Assembly (NCBI GenBank): GCA_019745325.1
Contig: JAIETK010000026.1
Location: 1-42,639 of the forward strand
Direction: 5' to 3'
DNA length: 42,639 nucleotides
Source of the DNA: Nitrosomonas sp.
Lineage (GTDB): Bacteria > Pseudomonadota > Gammaproteobacteria > Burkholderiales > Nitrosomonadaceae
Below the pieces are notes generated by a model that was not told the DNA's origin, did no database searches, and worked only from the letters and a program-made list of their open reading frames with translations. The position numbers and the translations under genes were made by a program. Shown here in pieces: positions 37,094-42,639 of this stretch; position 1 is the first letter of the stretch; every line of letters begins with the position of its first letter.

Positions 37094-37126
37094 GAAAACT
37101 AAAAGCTATATTTTGATTACCGAGGT

Positions 37127-37537
37127 ATGAATTTGCATAGGGAAGTAGTTTTGGTGAAATTCAGGTTCTTTACTCTGTTTCAGATTGTCCTTTTGCTATT
37201 CCTTTCTACCGCTATACAAGCATCGGAAGGTGAAGCAGGTCGATATCTTGACTACTGCAAGACTGCCATAAGTTTCGCCGGTCCATCTGCTCCAAGCTCT
37301 ACTGAAGCTATGAACATCGGTTTTTGTCTTGGGCTAATGGATGGTCTTCGAGGGGTTAATTATTTCCTCAAGAAAGCTGATCCATCATCTGCTTTTTGTG
37401 AACCGGCGAACTATAACAATGGAGATCTTGCAAAGACATTTGTAGAAATAGCTACCGCAAGGCCTGAGCTTAAAGAACTAAGAGGTGCACTTGCCGCCCA
37501 AATCACGTTGCGTTCTGCATTTCCTTGTGAAAAATAG
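37127..37537 (+). CDS. Secreted protein with Rap1a/Tai-like domain
   Basis: This 136-residue protein has an N-terminal signal segment (FFTLFQIVLLLFLSTAIQASEG). The mature part has the pattern YLDYCKTA...NIGFCLGLMDGLRGVNYFL...FCEP...DLAKTFVEIATARPELKELRGALAAQITLRSAFPC. That is the Rap1a/Tai family, known from type VI secretion immunity proteins but also common as a stand-alone periplasmic domain. Four Cys could form two disulfides. No effector or secretion gene is near, so immunity is not supported here. AT-rich composition suggests accessory DNA. Confidence 0.72.
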   Translation: MNLHREVVLVKFRFFTLFQIVLLLFLSTAIQASEGEAGRYLDYCKTAISFAGPSAPSSTEAMNIGFCLGLMDGLRGVNYFLKKADPSSAFCEPANYNNGDLAKTFVEIATARPELKELRGALAAQITLRSAFPCEK

Positions 37538-37609
37538 CTGATGCTCAATCCATTATACAAACGAATCTCGCGCAAAAAACTGCACAAAGTCGCTAAACTC
37601 AAACATTAG

Positions 37610-38320
37610 ATGCCACGAATGCGCTGCATCCGCGAACTCATTGATCTTGTCAATAGAAAGTATCCAGATGATCGCTTTTTCGCTGATATTGATCAAAAAC
37701 TGGAGCTCCCCCTAATTGCTGACCAGTACCAAGCATATGAACGTGCGCTCAGTGGTCTTGATTCGGAATCTTGGGTCATTTTGAAAGATAAAGCTATCGC
37801 ACACTTCATGGATCACCGAGAAGGACAAATGAAGCAAGGATTCTTCAACCAGCTGAACGATGCATTTGCCTATCGATACTTAGTCAAAAAGGGTTACGAA
37901 CAAGTACGGATTTTGCGTGAGGATGGTAAGATTCAGCCGGATATTAAGTACTTTGATGGTAGCGAAGAGCATTTCTGTGAGATCAAGACAATTGGAATCT
38001 CAAATGAGGTTATTGAACGACGAGCCAATTTTCAGGTGACATCCTCATTAATCAACCAAGAACTTTCTCCAGGATTCCTGAATAAGCTCAGAACTACACT
38101 CGATATTGCTGAAAGACAGATTATGGCACGTTCAAGTAAGGGGTTGATCTATTTGCTCGTGCACTTCGATGATTTTACTCTTGACTACTACGATCGATAT
38201 CGAAAACAGATTGTTACTTGCCTTGAAATGCATTCGGCAGAGGACGTCTACGTCAAGATTGGGCTAATAGGGAGAAAGCACATTAAAAAACTGAGATTAG
38301 AAGCTCGTAGGTTGGGGTGA
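37610..38320 (+). CDS. Orphan protein with a PD-(D/E)XK-like core
   Basis: This 236-residue cytoplasmic protein matches no family I can name. The segment IQPDIKYFDGSEEHFCEIKTIG shows a PD...E-x-K arrangement (about residues 109-127), the metal-binding core of PD-(D/E)XK nucleases. Helix-rich segments follow. The last codons (RRLG and TGA) lie inside a dispersed palindromic repeat, so the C-terminus may have been changed by that repeat. No methyltransferase or partner gene is nearby. It could be a solitary restriction-like or defence nuclease; function unproven. Confidence 0.6.
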   Translation: MPRMRCIRELIDLVNRKYPDDRFFADIDQKLELPLIADQYQAYERALSGLDSESWVILKDKAIAHFMDHREGQMKQGFFNQLNDAFAYRYLVKKGYEQVRILREDGKIQPDIKYFDGSEEHFCEIKTIGISNEVIERRANFQVTSSLINQELSPGFLNKLRTTLDIAERQIMARSSKGLIYLLVHFDDFTLDYYDRYRKQIVTCLEMHSAEDVYVKIGLIGRKHIKKLRLEARRLG

Positions 38321-38386
38321 GGCACGAACCCCAACAGCAACAAAGCCGCCAATCGTTGGGCTTCATTTCATTCAACCCAACCTACG
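38306..38386. repeat. Dispersed palindromic repeat (GTAGGTTGGG type)
   Basis: The arms CGTAGGTTGGGGTG (38306-38319) and CAACCCAACCTACG (38373-38386) pair at 13 of 14 positions. Inside, GAACCCCAAC and GTTGGGCTTC pair at 9 of 10. Elements of this GTAGGTTGGG...CCCAACCTAC form are, as I recall, widespread in proteobacterial genomes. The left arm covers the end of the preceding gene. Confidence 0.65.
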
Positions 38387-38432
38387 GGTTGTTGCCATTG
38401 AAGATGACGCGGTGCTCGGCGGCAGCACAAAA

Positions 38433-38473
38433 AAGGGGTCATATCCTATATAAAACAATCATCTTGATGTGTG
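38433..38473 (+). repeat. Direct repeat R1 (degenerate)
   Basis: The 41 bp from AAGGGGTCA to TTGATGTGTG match the repeat at 38600-38640 at 34 of 41 positions. In this copy the palindrome has decayed (GGGGTCATATCC). It stands directly before the stop of the toxin remnant. Confidence 0.7.
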
Positions 38474-38474
38474 T

Positions 38475-38599
38475 TCATTGATCATTATTCCACGGCTGGT
38501 TTTCTATATTTGACAGATTCCTGCTGCCGTGAACAATGGTGATAATAAATATATTGTTGATTCGAATCAGGTAAATGATGCGATACCCTTGAGAAAATA
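38475..38599 (-). pseudogene. C-terminal remnant of a RelE/ParE-type toxin
   Basis: On the minus strand, one frame reads SQGYRIIYLIRINNIFIITI then VHGSRNLSNIENQ to a TGA at 38475-38477. YRIIY...I-IIT-VHGSR-L is the C-terminal signature of RelE/ParE-family toxins. The N-terminal half and any antitoxin are missing: upstream lies the R2 repeat. The fragment is exactly bracketed by the 41-bp direct repeats R1 and R2, suggesting replacement or deletion by recombination. It is a relic, not a working gene. Confidence 0.65.
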
Positions 38600-38640
38600 A
38601 AGGGGTCAGACCCCATAAAAACAAATCATATTGATGTGTG
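38600..38640 (+). repeat. Direct repeat R2 with GGGGTCAGACCCC palindrome
   Basis: This copy holds the intact palindrome GGGGTCAGACCCC (38602-38614) followed by ATAAAAACAAATCATATTGA. It lies 46 bp before the vapB start. Short GGGGTCAGACCCC hairpins of this kind are often found near REP-associated transposase genes, as here. Confidence 0.7.
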
Positions 38641-38685
38641 ATGCTCGTCAGCATATGATACGATTTTATTTTTGGGAATTAAATC

Positions 38686-38919
38686 ATGCGAACGACCATT
38701 AATATCGATGAACAATTATTAGCTTATGCCAAACTTCAAGCGGTTCAACAGGGGTGCACATTAAAGCAGGTTATTGAAGATGCGCTGCGTGAGTTTATTT
38801 CCCGCCATCAGTTGAAACAGGGTTCGGTAAAGTTAGAAACAGCTTCGGGCACCGGTCTCAAGCCGGGTATTGATTTGGATAATAGCCGCAGTTTGAGCGA
38901 TATTATGGACGATCGTTAA
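38686..38919 (+). CDS. vapB: Ribbon-helix-helix antitoxin (VapB type)
   Basis: This 77-residue protein starts MRTTINIDEQLLAYAKLQA, the strand-helix opening of ribbon-helix-helix antitoxins, followed by GCTLKQVIEDALREFISRHQ. A C-terminal Gly/Asp/Ser tail (GTGLKPGIDLDNSRSLSDIM) would contact the toxin. Its TAA overlaps the vapC ATG by one base (TAATG). GGGAATTAAATC lies before the ATG, giving a modest ribosome-binding site. Confidence 0.88.
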   Translation: MRTTINIDEQLLAYAKLQAVQQGCTLKQVIEDALREFISRHQLKQGSVKLETASGTGLKPGIDLDNSRSLSDIMDDR

Positions 38920-39359
38920 TGTTTCTAATGGATGTGAATGTCTTAGTCTATGCACATCGAGAGGATACGCCGGAACATTCCGCTTATCGCGAATGGTTGG
39001 AGTCAACCATTAACGATACTGTTTCTTATGGTTATTCGGAATTGGTATTGAGCGGTTTTTTGCGAGTTGTTACGCATCCGAGAATTTTTGAGGTGCCGTC
39101 TACCTTGTCCAGTGCGATTCGTTTCACAAATCAGGTCAGAGAATCGCAGTCTGCCGTTTGCCTTGCGCCCGGGCCGATGCACTGGAAGATATTCTTGGCA
39201 TGTATTGAACGAATCGATGCGAAAGGGAATGATATTGCCGATGCCTATCATGCGGCTTTGGCGATGGAATGGAATTGTGACTGGGTGACGACAGATAAGG
39301 GTTTTAAACGATTTAAAGGTTTAAAAGTACGCCATCCGCTCACTTTGTTGGATACCTGA
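38919..39359 (+). CDS. vapC: PIN-domain toxin (VapC type)
   Basis: This 146-residue predicted endoribonuclease belongs to the PIN family. The acidic catalytic residues are visible: Asp5 in MFLMDVNVLVYA, Glu in YSELVLSGF, Asp in GNDIADAYHAALA and Asp in TTDKGFKRF. The length (about 145) fits the longer VapC subgroup with the TxxKGF-type C-terminal motif. It would cleave RNA when free of VapB. Its TGA overlaps the ATG of the transposase gene by one base (TGATG), so all three genes are linked in translation. Confidence 0.9.
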   Translation: MFLMDVNVLVYAHREDTPEHSAYREWLESTINDTVSYGYSELVLSGFLRVVTHPRIFEVPSTLSSAIRFTNQVRESQSAVCLAPGPMHWKIFLACIERIDAKGNDIADAYHAALAMEWNCDWVTTDKGFKRFKGLKVRHPLTLLDT

Positions 39360-40054
39360 TGCCAAGGAAAAAGCGCTTTTATCAGCCTGGGGTGCCGGTA
39401 CATGCGTTCCAACGCGGACATAATAAAGAACCGGTATTTTTTGATGATCAGGATTATTTGGCTTATTTGCGTTTCCTGAAAGCTGCAGCCGACGATTTGG
39501 GGTGTTTGGTCCATGCTTATGTGTTGATGACCAATCACGTGCATTTATTGGTAACGCCGAAAGCTGAAAATGATGTTAGCCTGTTGTTTCAATCTATTGG
39601 GCGCTATTTTGTGCCTTATATCAATAAAACCTATCGCCGCCGAGGAAGTTTGTGGGAAGGGCGGCATAAGGGGAATGTTCTGGATTCTGAAGCTTATTTT
39701 CTGATTTGTATGCGCTATATCGAAATGAATCCGGTACGCGCTGCAATGGTTGATCATCCGCGACAATACCGGTGGTCCAGCTATGCGGCGAATGCGCATG
39801 GGGTTGATAATGCGATTCTACAGCCGCATGCGTTGTATCTGGCATTGGGCGAGTCTCCTGAGTCTCGTCAAGCTGCCTATCGTGCTGGATTTGATAGTGA
39901 AACCCGATTGGATGAACTTGAATTAATCCGTGCTTGCTTACATTCGGGTACGCCGCTGGGTTGTGATCATTTTAAGAAAAAGATCGAATCTGTTATCGGC
40001 AGCCGCGTTGGTTACAGTAAGCGCGGTAGGCCGATAGCGCGTGGATTGAGTTAA
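39359..40054 (+). CDS. REP-associated tyrosine transposase (Y1, IS200-like)
   Basis: This 231-residue protein is a RAYT. The HUH motif is H60-V61-H62 in TNHVHLLVTP, and the catalytic tyrosine is the Y at about 120 in YIEMNPVRA. It begins MPRKKRFYQPGVPVHAFQRGHN, and the C-terminal helix-rich extension (about 150-231) ends with GRPIARGLS, both typical of the family. RAYTs handle single-stranded REP hairpins. It starts inside the vapC stop, an unusual context, and hairpin repeats of a plausible substrate type lie upstream at 38602-38614. Confidence 0.92.
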   Translation: MPRKKRFYQPGVPVHAFQRGHNKEPVFFDDQDYLAYLRFLKAAADDLGCLVHAYVLMTNHVHLLVTPKAENDVSLLFQSIGRYFVPYINKTYRRRGSLWEGRHKGNVLDSEAYFLICMRYIEMNPVRAAMVDHPRQYRWSSYAANAHGVDNAILQPHALYLALGESPESRQAAYRAGFDSETRLDELELIRACLHSGTPLGCDHFKKKIESVIGSRVGYSKRGRPIARGLS

Positions 40055-40187
40055 CAAAGAGTGCGCAAAGTGAAATAAGAGTAAGCATTGTGATTTACAA
40101 ACCCAAAACGCTTATTCTTTGATGGGGCGCTGGTTTTGCTATTTACTATCTAGTTTTGTTCATATATAAATGTTAATTAATTATTGA

Positions 40188-40230
40188 TATGTTCATTTCT
40201 ATGTATTAATATAATCCTGAAATGGACATA
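40188..40230 (+). promoter_or_regulatory. Palindromic operator over the mobile mystery A promoter
   Basis: TATGTTCATTTC (40188-40199) and GAAATGGACATA (40219-40230) are inverted repeats matching at 11 of 12 positions. A perfect TATAAT (40210-40215) lies between them, and the next gene starts 5 bp after the right arm. This is well placed for autorepression by the helix-turn-helix protein it precedes. Confidence 0.6.
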
Positions 40231-40235
40231 TTAAT

Positions 40236-40700
40236 ATGAACAAAAATCAAACATCGCTCGCTAGAAAACAATTGGAAAGACGTCTCGCGCCCTTGCGTGA
40301 AGCAGGGGTTGTTGCGCCGCCACGAGGGTGGATAAAGGCCATTCGTGAAGCACTTGGCATGACTGCCCGCCAGCTTGCCGCGCGTATGGATGCTTCCCCT
40401 TCACGTATTTCGGTGATCGAAAAAGCGGAAGTGACTGGAGCAACTACGATCAAGACCTTGCGTGAAGCCGCTGAGGCAATGAACTGTACCTTTGTGTATG
40501 CTTTCGTGCCGGCAAAACCGCTCGATGATATTCTGCGTGAGCGTGCCATCCAGAAAACGCGCCAAGACATTGCCCGGCTCGATCACACCATGCGACTGGA
40601 AAACCAAGCTTTGCTCAAATCCGATCTCGACGATGAACAGCGGCGCATGGTCGAACTGATCCTATCGGGCTCACTAAAAGGTTTATGGGAGGATAAGTAG
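40236..40700 (+). CDS. Mobile mystery protein A (helix-turn-helix regulator)
   Basis: This 154-residue DNA-binding protein has an XRE-like helix-turn-helix (GWIKAIREALGMTARQLAARMDASPSRISVIEKAE, about 35-70) followed by the family's AFVPAKPLDDILRERA region. It is always found next to a Fic protein, mobile mystery protein B, as here 7 bp downstream. By analogy with Fic/antitoxin pairs it may control the operon and perhaps neutralise the Fic enzyme. No ribosome-binding site is evident close to ATG 40236, which is near the -10 box, so the transcript may be leaderless or nearly so. Confidence 0.87.
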   Translation: MNKNQTSLARKQLERRLAPLREAGVVAPPRGWIKAIREALGMTARQLAARMDASPSRISVIEKAEVTGATTIKTLREAAEAMNCTFVYAFVPAKPLDDILRERAIQKTRQDIARLDHTMRLENQALLKSDLDDEQRRMVELILSGSLKGLWEDK

Positions 40701-40707
40701 CATTGTC

Positions 40708-41301
40708 ATGCCAGATCCATTATTTATCGATGACGATGATGCGAATACCCCACTGACAGACGAAGAACGTGAGCAGCTTATTCCTGCCTATATCACGTTG
40801 CGGCACGAACTCAACGAAGCGGAGCAAATCAACATCGGCCAGGCGTTGCGCTGGGCTGCCAAACGCAAGAAGCGGGACGTGCTGGACCAAAATTTCTTGC
40901 GCCAATTGCACAAGCGCATGTTTGGGGATGTGTGGCGTTGGGCAGGGCAATATCGCACCTCAGCCCGCAACATCGGTGCCGATGCCTATCGGATCACAAT
41001 GGATGTGCATCAAGCCACTGGCGATGCTTGTTACTGGATCGAACATAAAACCTACCCTCCGGATGAAATTGCGGTGCGGTTTAGTCACCGCCTTGTTGCA
41101 ATCCATCCGTTTCCCAACGGAAACGGACGCATCTCGCGTCTTATCGGCGATCTTCTCGCCCAGCAGCTTGAACAGGAGCCATTCACATGGGGGCGTGCAA
41201 ATCTGGTCGATGTCGGAGAAACTCGCACTCGTTATATTGAAGCCTTATGTGCCGCTGACAATCACGATATAAGGCCACTGCTGCTATTTGCACGCTCTTA
41301 A
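40708..41301 (+). CDS. Mobile mystery protein B (Fic-domain protein)
   Basis: This 197-residue Fic protein has the full catalytic motif HPFPNGNGR (residues 133-141). His133 is the base, and Arg141 and Asn138 bind the nucleotide phosphates, so AMP or a similar group could be transferred to a target protein. An upstream helix (TPLTDEEREQLIPAYITLRHELNE) is conserved in the family; an inhibitory S/T-x3-E-G-N motif is not evident. The partner HTH gene ends 7 bp upstream. The TAA stop falls within the TTAA end of a MITE, but the C-terminus (NHDIRPLLLFARS) looks natural. Confidence 0.9.
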   Translation: MPDPLFIDDDDANTPLTDEEREQLIPAYITLRHELNEAEQINIGQALRWAAKRKKRDVLDQNFLRQLHKRMFGDVWRWAGQYRTSARNIGADAYRITMDVHQATGDACYWIEHKTYPPDEIAVRFSHRLVAIHPFPNGNGRISRLIGDLLAQQLEQEPFTWGRANLVDVGETRTRYIEALCAADNHDIRPLLLFARS

Positions 41302-41445
41302 CAGGTCGTTGAAAAACTATCTGCGTTGCCGCTGCGGTGTTAAAAACAGGCTCACAGTGCTCATTTATTATGCATAAACTGCGCTTTTTCGCCTGTTTTT
41401 GCCTTGCATCGGCTACCTCGAAAACGTTTTTCAACGGCCTGTTAA
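41298..41445. mobile_element. 148-bp MITE
   Basis: The left end TTAACAGGTCGTTGAAAAAC (41298-41317) and the complement of the right end (41426-41445) agree at 19 of 20 positions. An inner inverted pair, AAAAACAGGC and GCCTGTTTTT, adds a second fold. There is no coding capacity. TTAA at both ends fits a TA-type target duplication. The left end overlaps the stop codon of the Fic gene. Confidence 0.8.
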
Positions 41446-41539
41446 CTGTTGGAATGATAAACTCATGGTAATTCAGCGATTCGTTGGTAAACCAGAACCG
41501 CAACTTATTCGATGATCTAATTTGATGAGGTAACTATCT

Positions 41540-42639
<1,100 letters not shown>

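Overview
The window reads as chromosome of a betaproteobacterial ammonia oxidiser of the Nitrosomonas type. It opens inside an amoCAB operon for ammonia monooxygenase. The aroQ-accB-accC-prmA-DUF3426 run, a class Ia ribonucleotide reductase pair, hrpA, aroG and fumC are all of ordinary betaproteobacterial form. Assignments come from reading the translations and motifs by eye; no database search was possible.

Layout. 1-2540: the 3' end of amoC, then amoA and amoB, with an intergenic hairpin after amoC and a strong terminator after amoB. 2681-4761: an APC permease, a rhodanese and tRNA-Thr(CGT). 4888-9304: a large hairpin, aroQ, a possible 24-codon leader ORF, accB, accC, prmA and a zinc-ribbon DUF3426 protein, closed by a bidirectional terminator. 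9323-14143: an LsrG-like protein with an iron alcohol dehydrogenase, a GGDEF protein, a Slp-like lipoprotein and an unknown lipoprotein. 14336-16105: accessory DNA with a RelBE-like toxin-antitoxin pair and a frameshifted AT-rich gene with a PD-(D/E)XK-like signature. 16427-21499: hrpA and aroG.

21551-32508 is a zinc-starvation island. It carries an FtsX-type permease and its ATPase, a DUF3299 protein, a His-rich DUF2796/ZrgA-like protein, two CobW/COG0523 GTPases, a Zur-type regulator, a TonB-dependent receptor and two tandem secreted paralogues, one with a dockerin-like calcium-binding insert. A near-perfect 18-bp palindrome between the first CobW gene and the receptor is the obvious candidate Zur operator. 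The gene set resembles Pseudomonas PA4063-PA4066 combined with a ZnuD-type receptor. The two secreted proteins, which resemble cyanobacterial Zur-regulated All3515, are the least understood part and the best candidate for something new.

32617-37067: a terminator, then nrdA (two ATP-cones) and nrdB. 37127-41445: a second accessory block with a Rap1a/Tai-like secreted protein, an orphan PD-(D/E)XK-like protein, a dispersed palindromic repeat, a decayed RelE/ParE toxin bracketed by 41-bp direct repeats, a VapB-VapC-REP-transposase chain with start/stop overlaps, and the mobile mystery A/B (HTH + Fic) pair, followed by a 148-bp MITE. The window closes inside fumC. A second small inverted-repeat family occurs as one 152-bp MITE-like unit and as shorter palindromes just after several stop codons.
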